This document shows positions 1-7,752 of a DNA stretch of 40,719 nt, piece by piece. The first letter of the stretch is position 1, and each line of letters opens with the position of its first letter. The stretch is from the NCBI GenBank assembly GCA_016212885.1, contig JACRDO010000040.1:1-40719 (forward strand). Direction: 5' to 3'. The translations under genes were made by a program, and so were the position numbers. Under the pieces are notes generated by a model. That model was not told the DNA's origin. It worked only from the letters and a program-made list of their open reading frames with translations, and searched no databases. The stretch is from Elusimicrobiota bacterium. GTDB lineage: Bacteria; Elusimicrobiota; Elusimicrobia; UBA1565.

Positions 1-882
1 GAGCCGCTTGCCCCCCCGGCCGCGGAGGGGGCTGAACAAGAAGCCTACGAGAGCCCCGGCCGCATACCGACCGGCTACCGCATCATCCGCCAGATCGGCT
101 CCGGCGGAATGGGCGCGGTCTACGAGGCGGAGGATGTATCGCTCCAGCGCCTGGTCGCCATCAAGCGCATGCGGGATGAGATCCGCTTAGACCCGCGCGA
201 ATGCGAGCGCTTCCTCGCGGAAGCCCGCACCGTAGCCAAGCTCAAGCACGAGAACATCATCGAAATCTACCACATCATAGAGAACGAGGGCGAGGTCTAC
301 CTGGTCTTCGAGCTGCTCGATGGCCGCACCCTCGACGGGCTCTTGTGCGAGCGCCGGCGGCTCCCGCTCGACTACGTCCGCGCCGCCCTGCGGCAGATCT
401 GCGCCGCGCTCGGCTACGCCCACGAGCGCGGCGTCATCCACCGGGACCTCAAGCCATCCAACATCATGATCACGAAGGAGGGCCGGGTGAAGGTCATGGA
501 CTTCGGCGTGGCCCGCCAGACCCAGGACGCGATGAACCGCCTTTCGATGACGGGCGCCGTAGCGGGAACGCCCCCCTACATGGCTCCCGAGTCGGAGACC
601 GGCGTCATCCGCAAGGAATCCGACCTCTACTCCCTCGCGATCCTGCTCTACGAGACCCTGTGCGGCGAGCTGCCCTTCAGCGGCACCGGGGCCGGCATCC
701 TGCTCACCAAGCTGAACATGAGCTACGAGCCCTTGAGCCGGCGCGTCCAAGGCCTGCCGCCCGGCATCGACGCGTTCTTCGCCCGCGCCCTGCACTCGGA
801 CCCCGAGCGCCGCCCGCGCACGGCGGCCGAATTCGCCGCGGCTTTCGAGGAGGCGGCCGCGGCCCCGCCTAAAGCCACCTGA
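1..882 (+). CDS. Ser/Thr protein kinase, 5' end outside the window
   Basis: The frame is open from base 1, so the true start lies upstream. At least 293 residues are encoded. In order one sees a glycine-rich loop GSGGMGAVY (codons about 34-42), VAIK with the ATP-binding lysine, HRDLKPSN (H147, catalytic D149 by window codon), DFG, and an APE variant (MAPE). This is a complete Hanks-type kinase domain of the bacterial PknB-like class. It would phosphorylate Ser/Thr on unknown cytosolic targets. The protein ends shortly after the kinase C-lobe with an Ala-rich tail. No membrane segment or extracellular sensor follows, so any sensor part would be N-terminal. An ATG at 109 exists but falls inside the glycine loop and cannot be the real start. 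The next gene begins 28 bp downstream. Confidence 0.93.
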   Translation, partial: EPLAPPAAEGAEQEAYESPGRIPTGYRIIRQIGSGGMGAVYEAEDVSLQRLVAIKRMRDEIRLDPRECERFLAEARTVAKLKHENIIEIYHIIENEGEVYLVFELLDGRTLDGLLCERRRLPLDYVRAALRQICAALGYAHERGVIHRDLKPSNIMITKEGRVKVMDFGVARQTQDAMNRLSMTGAVAGTPPYMAPESETGVIRKESDLYSLAILLYETLCGELPFSGTGAGILLTKLNMSYEPLSRRVQGLPPGIDAFFARALHSDPERRPRTAAEFAAAFEEAAAAPPKAT

Positions 883-886
883 TCTT

Positions 887-902
887 TATAAAATGGTATA
901 AA
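887..902 (+). promoter_or_regulatory. AT-rich gap with two TATAAA hexamers
   Basis: The 28-bp gap between the kinase and the next gene is strikingly AT-rich for this region and holds TATAAA at 887-892 and again at 897-902. Either could be a -10 element. I see no good -35 at the right distance and no Shine-Dalgarno in front of the ATG at 911, so transcripts from here would be nearly leaderless. Confidence 0.3.
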
Positions 903-910
903 CCACAGTC

Positions 911-2254
911 ATGGGAATTCTGCGGAGCCGCGAAGAGCAAATCCCGGTCACCTGCGCGGTCATAAACGACTCAGGCCGCCGCGACTTCTTCAACAAGGTG
1001 AGGAAGAAGGCCGGCAGGGTCGAGCGGATCGCACAGGTCTGCGGGGTCTCGGCCTCCACCGTGTCGGACTGGATGAGCGGGCAATGCCTCATCCCCTACC
1101 ATGCCCTCCAGCGCATGGCCCAGGAGTTCGGCGTCGAGGCTCCCCGGGTGAGCGAACTGCGCCGCGAAATGCAGGCCGTCAGCGAGGTTCGGCCGGCCGC
1201 GCGGCCCCGCCCCGCCCCCGCGCCGAAGCCGGCCAAGGCGCAGGCGCGGCCCAGGGCCAAAGCTCCTCGCGGCAAGCAGCAGGCCCGCAAGCCGACAGTC
1301 GCCCAGAAGTCCGCTTCGCCCCGGCCGCCCCCTACTGGAGCGGAAGAACGGCGCCCTCCGGGGACGGCGCTTCCCAGAACGCGGCCGCCCCGCAAGCCAG
1401 CGGCCAAAGAACGGCGCAAGAAGGCTCCGGCCCAGCCGCACAAGAAAGCGGTCCCGGCGCCGAAAGCGAAATCCGGCGAGGTTAAGTATTCGGAGCAGCT
1501 CGCCTACTGGACCGGAGTGACCTTCTCGGCCGGCCGCTGCGAGGGCACGGAGCTGCGCTTGGCGGCTGACCGGCGCATGGGGCAGAACTTCGCCGGCGCC
1601 TGGGCGCGCCTGACGGAATCGCTCTTCGGCGCGAAGCCTGTTCTTTCGATGACGGAAGACCGCCGCGCGCAGATCGCCGCTCTGCCAATGGGCGCGGCCG
1701 GGGACTTTATCGCAAAGCTCGGCCTCAAGCCCGGTTCAGGCCCCGCCGAAGCGCCGGCCGCACCGCGCTGGATCTGGTCGAGCCCCGCGTGGAAGACCGC
1801 GTTCCTAAAGGGCGCCGTGGACGCCGCCTCGCACTTCCACCGCACCCCGGCCGTCAAGCTCCTCGGGCTCTCCGAGGCCCTGCGCAAGTCCGTGCACAAG
1901 ATCCTCTCATCGCTCGCTTTCGCGCCGAAGCTCCCCCCGGACGGGACCGTCTCGATCGAGGGCGCGCAGGAGGTCGAAAAGTACTTCGAGTCGGTCGGAA
2001 CGGGGAACTTCAAGCTCCGCGACCAGTTCTCCGCTTTCCGCAAGTCGCGCTCCGGCGCCGGCCGCCCCAGGCGCCGCCATCCGGCCCCAGAAGAGGCCGC
2101 GCCCGCGCAGGCGCCCGCTCCCGAAGAGCCTGCCGCCGTCTCTGCGGAGCAGGAGGAGGCCGCCCCGCAGGAGCTTCCCGTAGAATCCGAGGCGCCTGAG
2201 CAGATCGACATCCCTCTGCCGGACGCGACGCCCTCCAGCGACTACAGCGACTGA
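911..2254 (+). CDS. HTH protein with degenerate LAGLIDADG-like domain
   Basis: 447 residues. Residues about 30-75 form a helix-turn-helix (VCGVSASTVSDWM). A basic Ala/Pro/Lys-rich linker covers about 95-190. Residues about 195-345 have the layout of a two-motif LAGLIDADG homing endonuclease: a first motif WTGVTFSAG (200-208), a segment resembling the family's LGLKPG turn, then a second motif LKGAVDAAS (299-307) preceded by the usual aromatic/Ser stretch. In both motifs the catalytic acidic position (eighth residue) is Ala (207 and 306), so the fold may persist without nuclease activity. This recalls WhiA, a regulator built from a dead LAGLIDADG fold plus an HTH, but the domain order is reversed here. 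The C-terminus is acidic and low complexity. Function as a DNA-binding regulator is inferred; the domain call rests on pattern only. Confidence 0.62.
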   Translation: MGILRSREEQIPVTCAVINDSGRRDFFNKVRKKAGRVERIAQVCGVSASTVSDWMSGQCLIPYHALQRMAQEFGVEAPRVSELRREMQAVSEVRPAARPRPAPAPKPAKAQARPRAKAPRGKQQARKPTVAQKSASPRPPPTGAEERRPPGTALPRTRPPRKPAAKERRKKAPAQPHKKAVPAPKAKSGEVKYSEQLAYWTGVTFSAGRCEGTELRLAADRRMGQNFAGAWARLTESLFGAKPVLSMTEDRRAQIAALPMGAAGDFIAKLGLKPGSGPAEAPAAPRWIWSSPAWKTAFLKGAVDAASHFHRTPAVKLLGLSEALRKSVHKILSSLAFAPKLPPDGTVSIEGAQEVEKYFESVGTGNFKLRDQFSAFRKSRSGAGRPRRRHPAPEEAAPAQAPAPEEPAAVSAEQEEAAPQELPVESEAPEQIDIPLPDATPSSDYSD

Positions 2255-2263
2255 ATTAGAAAG

Positions 2264-2317
2264 TTAATGCCGGATTAAGCGGCGCCTCAGGCGGGCATAA
2301 TGCCCAAAGGCTAGACT
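2264..2317 (+). promoter_or_regulatory. Site A: 11-bp-period TTAAGC-like half-sites upstream of 2318
   Basis: TTAATG at 2264 and TTAAGC at 2275 are 11 bp apart; a weaker third half-site CTCAGG sits at 2286. Twenty bases after it is TAGACT (2312-2317), a possible -10. An alternative -10 is CATAAT at 2296. The layout matches the stronger arrays at 36048 and 38120. A TAGACT start would place the transcript 5' end near the second ATG (2324), giving a leaderless message. An inverted repeat GGGCAT-A-ATGCCC (2293-2305) lies inside the spacer. Confidence 0.45.
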
Positions 2318-2584
2318 ATGGGCATGAAAGAGCCCAGGACGACGGCGCCCGAAGGCCTGCGGCAGGCGGCCTACGACTGCAACAACCACCTGGCCTGCGT
2401 CCTGGGGCTCTTATCCTTGGCCCGGCGGATGCGGCCGGAAGACGAAGAGCTTCCCATCGTTCTCGCCGATGCCGAAAGCGCCGCGGGCAAGCTGCGTCAG
2501 GACATCCTGCGGCTCTTCCACGCCGGCGGGTTTGCGGCCATAGAGGAACGGGCTTTCACCTTGCGCCGGAAATGCGGGATATGA
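2318..2584 (+). CDS. Small H-box-like protein lacking the histidine
   Basis: 88 residues (86 if the ATG at 2324 is used). The stretch AYDCNNHLACVLG around residues 18-30 is laid out like the dimerisation/phosphoacceptor motif of the hybrid kinases in this window (AHDFNNVLTAVKG), followed by the same pattern of acidic and alanine-rich helices. The phosphoacceptor His is replaced by Tyr19. There is no ATPase domain. It could be a remnant of a kinase, or a pseudo-DHp helical hairpin that pairs with another kinase or with a receiver. It lies 10 bp upstream of the REC-GGDDF gene and is probably co-transcribed with it. A weak AAGG precedes the start. Function unproven. Confidence 0.55.
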   Translation: MGMKEPRTTAPEGLRQAAYDCNNHLACVLGLLSLARRMRPEDEELPIVLADAESAAGKLRQDILRLFHAGGFAAIEERAFTLRRKCGI

Positions 2585-2594
2585 GGAGTGCGCC

Positions 2595-3554
2595 ATGAGC
2601 CAGAGGATATTGGTCGCCGACGACGAGGAGGCGATGCATCGCCTCATATCCAGGACACTGACGACCAGCAACCGCGAGGTGGTGGCCGCCTCGGACGGCG
2701 CCCAAGCTCTGGAACTGGCCAGGACCTTGGGGCCGGACCTCATCGTCCTGGACGTCAAGATGCCGCGCAAGAGCGGCTGGGAGGTGCTCAAAGAGCTGCG
2801 CGGCCATGCTCTTACCCGGGCCATGCCTGTCATCATGCTCACCGGCTGCGGCAGCATCTGCGATGAGGTGGCTGGGCTGGATATGGGCGCAGACGACTAT
2901 ATCGCCAAGCCCTTCCAGCCCGAGGGGCTGCGCGCCCGGGTGATGAGCATACTGCGGCGCACCCAGCTTGACCTCTCCGTCAATCCCCTGACCCGTTTGC
3001 CCGGCAGCCCGTCCATCGAGGCCGAGGTGAACCGCCGTATAGCCGGGCAGCTCCCCTTCGCCTTCCTCTATGCGGACATCGACAATTTCAAACCCTACAA
3101 CGACTGCTACGGCTTCGCCCAGGGAGACAAAGTCATCTGGGCCACGGCTCATGTCCTCGCGGAGAGCATCCGCGCCGGCGAATCCGCGGACGCCTTCCTG
3201 GGCCATGTCGGAGGCGATGATTTCGTCATGGTGACGGACATAGCGGCCGCTCCGCATCTGGCCCAGCGCGCGGTCTCTCTTTTCGACCGGAAGGCGGTGG
3301 CCTTCTACGATCCGGCCGACCTGAGCCGCGGCTATATCGAGGCGCAGGACCGCCAGGGAAGGAGCCGCCGGTTCCCCCTGCTGACCCTGTCCATGGGCGT
3401 GGCGACTTCAGAGCGCCGGCGCCTCGACCACTACGCCAAGGTGGTCTCCATCGCCAACGAGATGAAGTCTTTCTGCAAGTCGCAGCCGGCCGACCGCTTC
3501 AGCCGCTTTGCTTTCGACCGCAGGCGCGACCCGCATGATTTAAGCGGGATTTGA
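2595..3554 (+). CDS. Response regulator with GGDEF-type output domain
   Basis: 319 residues. An N-terminal receiver (about 3-120) has the acidic pair after ILVADDEE, phosphoacceptor D53 in VLDVKMPR and the conserved KPF lysine. Residues about 128-300 form a GGDEF-like domain: TRLPG entry motif, ADIDNF metal site, and GGDDF at 206-210 in place of GGDEF. The fourth residue change is conservative (E to D), so diguanylate cyclase activity is possible but uncertain. The segment after it (about 235-260) is longer than in typical cyclases. If active it would make c-di-GMP when phosphorylated. A clear AGGAG precedes the ATG. It follows the pseudo-H-box gene by 10 bp. Confidence 0.85.
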   Translation: MSQRILVADDEEAMHRLISRTLTTSNREVVAASDGAQALELARTLGPDLIVLDVKMPRKSGWEVLKELRGHALTRAMPVIMLTGCGSICDEVAGLDMGADDYIAKPFQPEGLRARVMSILRRTQLDLSVNPLTRLPGSPSIEAEVNRRIAGQLPFAFLYADIDNFKPYNDCYGFAQGDKVIWATAHVLAESIRAGESADAFLGHVGGDDFVMVTDIAAAPHLAQRAVSLFDRKAVAFYDPADLSRGYIEAQDRQGRSRRFPLLTLSMGVATSERRRLDHYAKVVSIANEMKSFCKSQPADRFSRFAFDRRRDPHDLSGI

Positions 3555-3610
3555 CCGCAAGCATAGCGCCGGAGGCCCCAAATATTCCACACTTGGCGCA
3601 AGGGGGCGTC

Positions 3611-4303
3611 ATGGCGCTGAAAGCATTGGTGGTTGACGATGACCGGGCCATCCTGGGGATAGTCAAGCGATATCTGAGCGCCGGCGGAATGTCCTGCGTC
3701 GTCACGGATAACGGGTCCGAGGCGCTTATGTTGGTCCGGGAATCCCGTCCCGACGTCATCCTGGTCGACGCTGAGATGCCGGGCTTAGACGGCCACGCCG
3801 TCTGCCGGGTCCTGAAGAAGGAGGCCGCGACCCAAGTCATCCCGGTCATCATCATGTCCGGCGCCCGCATCAATGAGAAAGACATCCTGGCGGGCTTCCA
3901 GGGAGGCGCGGACGACTACGTGCTCAAGCCCTTCTCCCTGGCGGTGCTGATGGCGCGCATTCGGGCCGTACTGCGGCGCTATGAGGCCTCGGAGCGGGCC
4001 GATGAGAAGCTCAAACGGTTCGGCATAGAGCTCGACCCGGCCGGACGCACGGTCAAGATCCGCGGCAAGGACGTGCCCCTGACCCGCAAGGAGTTCGACC
4101 TGCTCACCACCCTCCTCAGCAAGGCCGGCCGCATCCTGAGCATTCCCTACCTTCTGGAGACCGTCTGGGGCTACGACCCGGCGGACTACAACGACCCGGG
4201 CACGGTCGAGGTCCACGTCTGCCACCTGCGCAAGAAGCTGGGCCCCAGGCTCGCCAAACGCCTCGTGGCCGTCATCGGCCACGGCTACAAGTTCGAGGGC
4301 TGA
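3611..4303 (+). CDS. OmpR/PhoB-family response regulator
   Basis: 230 residues. Receiver about 2-118 (VVDDD acidic pocket, D53 in LVDAEMPG, KPF lysine) followed by a winged-helix DNA-binding domain about 130-228 with the family signatures LTRKEFDLL, VWGYDP, VEVHVCHLRKKLG and GYKF. I chose the ATG at 3611 because an AAGGGGG stands 6-7 bases upstream and the receiver begins at once; a TTG at 3551 would add 20 unlikely residues. Proteins of this type dimerise on direct repeats with an 11-bp period, so this is the in-window candidate for binding the TTARGC arrays at 2264, 36008, 36048 and 38120. That link is inference. It converges on the kinase gene ending at 4319, with 15 bp between them. Confidence 0.93.
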   Translation: MALKALVVDDDRAILGIVKRYLSAGGMSCVVTDNGSEALMLVRESRPDVILVDAEMPGLDGHAVCRVLKKEAATQVIPVIIMSGARINEKDILAGFQGGADDYVLKPFSLAVLMARIRAVLRRYEASERADEKLKRFGIELDPAGRTVKIRGKDVPLTRKEFDLLTTLLSKAGRILSIPYLLETVWGYDPADYNDPGTVEVHVCHLRKKLGPRLAKRLVAVIGHGYKFEG

Positions 4304-4318
4304 TTCTACCCGGCACGG

Positions 4319-7300
4319 CTACACGCGCGAGCCCTTGCCCCGGCACAAGGCCCGGCGCACGACGCGCAGGAAATCCGTCCTGAGGAACGGCTTGGCGAGG
4401 ATGGGCAGCGTCAGACGCGCCAATTCCCGGGTCAGCGTCTGGTTCAGGATGTCGCCCGTCACGAAGACGAAGGCCGGGGGCGTTTTGACTCCCTTGGCGG
4501 CTTCGACCAGCTCGGTCCCCTTGAACGGACCCATCTCCACGTCGGCCACCACCAGGTCGGCCTGCCCGGCGCGGATGCGGCGGGCCGCGTCCTCGAAGCC
4601 CGCGGCGGCCGCCGCCTCGATGCCGTCCTCCCTCAGCAGGCGCAGCATGAGCTTCACGATGTCCGGCTCGTCGTCTATGACGAGCGCCCGCGTCCCCGTG
4701 GCCGGGGGCGGCAGGTGCTGCAGCGGCGACGACTCCGCGGCCTTGACCCCTGGCGGGCACGGCGGGAACACGGCGGTGAAACGAGCTCCGCCTTCCGGGG
4801 ATTCCCCGCAGCGCAGGCTGCCCTTCAAGACCGCGACGATCTCCGCCGAGATGGACAAGCCGAGCCCGGTGCCCTTCCCGGGCGGCTTCGTGGTGAAGAA
4901 GGGCTCGAAAATGCGCTCCCTCTTGGACGGGGGCACGCCTGGCCCCGTGTCCTCCACCTCGATGAGCGCCCCGCCCTCCGGCGTCGGGCGGGTCATGACC
5001 CGGATGACGCGCCGCCCCATGCGTCCCTGGAGGGCGTCGCAGGCGTTGCTGATCAGGTTGAAGAGCACCTGCTGTATCTTCTGGAAGTCCCCGGCGACCT
5101 CGGGGAGGGCGGGAGCGAGGTCCGCCTCCAGGTCGATCCGCTCCGTCTTGACCATGCGGTACTCGAAGAGCGCCAGCGTGGCCTGCACGATGTCGTTGAG
5201 CGAGACCCTCCAGAGCGCGGAGCCTCCGGGCCGCGCGAAGACGAGCAGCCCTTGGACGATGTCCCGGCAGCGCATGGCGCTGGAGTAGAGCGTGCGCAGA
5301 TCGTCCATGGCCTCCGGCGGCAGGCCCGGCATGGAGTGCAGGAACTCGGCGAAGCCGATCACCCCGGTCAGGGGATTGTTGAGCTCGTGCGCCACCCCGG
5401 CGACGAGGCTGCCCACAGCGGAGAGCTTCTCGGCCTGGATGAGCTGGCTCTGCAGGCGCTTCCTCTCGGTGACGTCCTGCATGACCACGAACCACTCGCG
5501 CGCGGAGCCGGACAATCCCTCCCGGCCCGCCGCGCTGAGGGTCAGGTCCAGCCGGCGCCCGTCCCGCGTGCGTCCCGCGACGTCCGCATGCCGGATGACC
5601 CCTTCCGTCTCGATCCCCCGTTTGAAGTCGGCGTATGCCGCCTCATCGAGGATCGCGGCAAGGGTCCGTCCGCACGCCTCCGCGGTCTGGTAGCCGAAGA
5701 GCGCCTCGGCGCGCCGGTTCCAGAGGGTGACGAGGAAGTTCTGGTCTAAGCCCACGACCGCGTCCGGGGAGTTCTCGATCGCGGTGCGGTAGCGGGCCTC
5801 GGAGCGGACCACGGCGTCAAGGAGCTGGGCGTTCTCCAGCGCGAGCCCCGCCGCGCGGCAGAACAGGGCCAGGCTGCGGGCCTGCTGCGGCGAGACCGGT
5901 CCCTCCGAGCGCGGATTGTCCGCGCCGATGATCCCCAGCACGCGGTCCCGGCCCATGATCGGCGCCAGGCAAAGGGATTTCGTCTTCGCCTCGAAGACGA
6001 AATCCGGGTTGCAGCGCGGGTCGGCCGAGGCGTCCGGGACGCTGAGGGCCGAGCGGCTGCGGGCCACGTGCGCCAGGACGTCGTCGCAATCCATCGGGAC
6101 CCTCCGCCGCCGGATGGACTCGTCCGTGAAGCCCACGGGTTCGGTGCCGTAGACGCACTCGCCCGCGATTTCGCCGCGCTCCTCGTCCACCCAATAGAGC
6201 GCTCCGCGCTCGAAGCCGAGCCCGGTCACCGCGGCCTCCAGGCAGGTCCGGCCGATCTCCCGGCGGCCGAGCTGGCGCAGGACCGCGTCGCTCATGCGCT
6301 GGAGAGCCGTGAGCTCCCGGATGCGGCTCTGAAGCTCCTCGCTGCGCTCCTTGAGCCGGTCCGCCATCGAGTTGAAGGCGTCGGCCAGGGAGGCGATCTC
6401 CCCGGGCTTGGAGATGCGCACGCGCCTGTCCAGGTCGCCCTCCGCGTACGCGTTGACCGCGGCGACGAGATTCTGGACGGGCTGCAGGGTGGAGCGCACC
6501 TGGATCACGATGGCGAGCAGCGTCAGGACGGATGCAAAAAGCGCCAGGACAAAGGCGACGTTCTTGACCAGGCGCAGGCCGCCGAGACGCTCGTCGCGGT
6601 CAGCTGTGAGGATCACGGACCACGACGTTCCCGGCACCGGGGAGGACGTGGCCAATAGGCCCGGGTCCGGACCCGAGAGCCCCTCCCACGCGCGGGGGCT
6701 GCGCCGGTCCGCCAGATAGCCCCGGCCCAGGGATATCCTTCCCAGGCGCCGGAGGAGGCCGTAGACATGCTTCAGGCTGTAGTCGAAGACGAGCGCGCCC
6801 CGGAAAGCGCCGGCTTCGTCGCGCAGCGGGGCTTCGTAGCGGACGACTGGCGAGCCGTGCCATGGGACGCGCCGTATTCCGGAGACGCACCTCTGTCCGG
6901 GCCGCAGGCGGCGGAGGGCGGCCAAGTCGGCAGGATCGAGCGCCTCCTTGGCCGCGAGCCCGATCTTTGCGTCGCGGATGCGGCAAATCTCCCGGCCGGA
7001 GGCGTCCACGTAGCTCAGTTGGGGATAGACCCCGGTCCGCCGCGCGAACTGCAGGAGCATGCGCTCGATCTCGTGCAGGTAGGCCCCGGCCTCCTGGAGG
7101 AGCCCGTACTCCAGGTTCATGTAGTGGTCCTTGAAGAGCGGCGAGGCGGAGACGGTGGCCAGGTCGTTGCTGCGCTGGTCGAGGCAGGCCCGTATCTGCT
7201 CGGCCGCGTTCTTGCCGAGCGCGTCGAGCTCCTTGCGCACGTCGCCGATGATCTGCCGGCGGGCCACGTGGTAGGTCGCCGCGGCGGTCGTGAGGACAGC

Positions 7301-7357
7301 GGCGAAGGTGACCGGCAGTATCCAGATGAGGAAGCGGGCGGTCAGGGAGATGCGCAT
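4319..7357 (-). CDS. Membrane-bound hybrid sensor histidine kinase
   Basis: 1012 residues. Two membrane segments (about 8-30 and 268-290) enclose a roughly 235-residue periplasmic region of Cache type, with conserved-looking stretches LSYVDASGREICRI and YEAPLRDEAG. Then follow HAMP (about 290-345), GAF (about 360-515), PAS (about 520-640), HisKA with phosphoacceptor H657 in AHELNNPLTG, HATPase with DTGPGVP and GTGLGLS motifs, and a C-terminal receiver (about 888-1005). It would autophosphorylate on sensing a periplasmic ligand and pass phosphate to its own receiver. It is the last gene of the minus-strand unit, 26 bp after the cupin, so the solute-binding protein encoded two genes upstream could present the ligand. 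An AGGAG about 15 bases upstream of the ATG is too distant to be a convincing ribosome site. Confidence 0.93.
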   Translation of the reverse strand: MRISLTARFLIWILPVTFAAVLTTAAATYHVARRQIIGDVRKELDALGKNAAEQIRACLDQRSNDLATVSASPLFKDHYMNLEYGLLQEAGAYLHEIERMLLQFARRTGVYPQLSYVDASGREICRIRDAKIGLAAKEALDPADLAALRRLRPGQRCVSGIRRVPWHGSPVVRYEAPLRDEAGAFRGALVFDYSLKHVYGLLRRLGRISLGRGYLADRRSPRAWEGLSGPDPGLLATSSPVPGTSWSVILTADRDERLGGLRLVKNVAFVLALFASVLTLLAIVIQVRSTLQPVQNLVAAVNAYAEGDLDRRVRISKPGEIASLADAFNSMADRLKERSEELQSRIRELTALQRMSDAVLRQLGRREIGRTCLEAAVTGLGFERGALYWVDEERGEIAGECVYGTEPVGFTDESIRRRRVPMDCDDVLAHVARSRSALSVPDASADPRCNPDFVFEAKTKSLCLAPIMGRDRVLGIIGADNPRSEGPVSPQQARSLALFCRAAGLALENAQLLDAVVRSEARYRTAIENSPDAVVGLDQNFLVTLWNRRAEALFGYQTAEACGRTLAAILDEAAYADFKRGIETEGVIRHADVAGRTRDGRRLDLTLSAAGREGLSGSAREWFVVMQDVTERKRLQSQLIQAEKLSAVGSLVAGVAHELNNPLTGVIGFAEFLHSMPGLPPEAMDDLRTLYSSAMRCRDIVQGLLVFARPGGSALWRVSLNDIVQATLALFEYRMVKTERIDLEADLAPALPEVAGDFQKIQQVLFNLISNACDALQGRMGRRVIRVMTRPTPEGGALIEVEDTGPGVPPSKRERIFEPFFTTKPPGKGTGLGLSISAEIVAVLKGSLRCGESPEGGARFTAVFPPCPPGVKAAESSPLQHLPPPATGTRALVIDDEPDIVKLMLRLLREDGIEAAAAAGFEDAARRIRAGQADLVVADVEMGPFKGTELVEAAKGVKTPPAFVFVTGDILNQTLTRELARLTLPILAKPFLRTDFLRVVRRALCRGKGSRV

Positions 7358-7383
7358 GGGCGGGAGGTCCGGCTCCTAGCCTA

Positions 7384-7752
7384 TCATTTCTTTCCGAGCT
7401 CAACGTCCGGGCGGCTCATATCGATTCCAGGACCGAAGACCGACAACACTTCCATCCGATCGGCCGAGGAGGAGAACGCATGCCAAGTCCCGGCGGGAAT
7501 CCAGATACAATCGCCGGCTTTCAAGGACATCCTTCTCCCGCCGACCACTCCGCGCCCCCTTCCTGAAAATACATATGCCAATTCGTCCGTCCTGCGATGA
7601 CGGACGGGCGGGTGCTGTGTCTGAGGAGGCATCCGGATGTGAAGGATGGAAATCCCCCGGAGCCTTCCCTGCACGGGCAGCAAACGCATCTCCATTCCGC
7701 CATCGATCCTGGGTCTCAAGCCGAGCACTCCCGTTTTGAACGCCTTCATCAT
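7384..7752 (-). CDS. Small cupin-domain protein
   Basis: 122 residues, a single cupin barrel. Motif 1 lies in the segment ending HRRTDELAYVFSGRG (residues about 50-67) and motif 2 in AGDCIWIPAGTWHAF. It keeps an acid (E57) in motif 1 and His in motif 2, and HH-like basic residues before motif 1, so metal binding is possible but the ligand set looks incomplete. Small cupins act as isomerases, epimerases, oxygenases or ligand sensors; the exact reaction cannot be read from sequence. Its ATG overlaps the stop of the upstream binding-protein gene (ATGA), implying translational coupling. An ATG one codon later (7749) is equally usable. Confidence 0.85.
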   Translation of the reverse strand: MMKAFKTGVLGLRPRIDGGMEMRLLPVQGRLRGISILHIRMPPQTQHPPVRHRRTDELAYVFSGRGRGVVGGRRMSLKAGDCIWIPAGTWHAFSSSADRMEVLSVFGPGIDMSRPDVELGKK

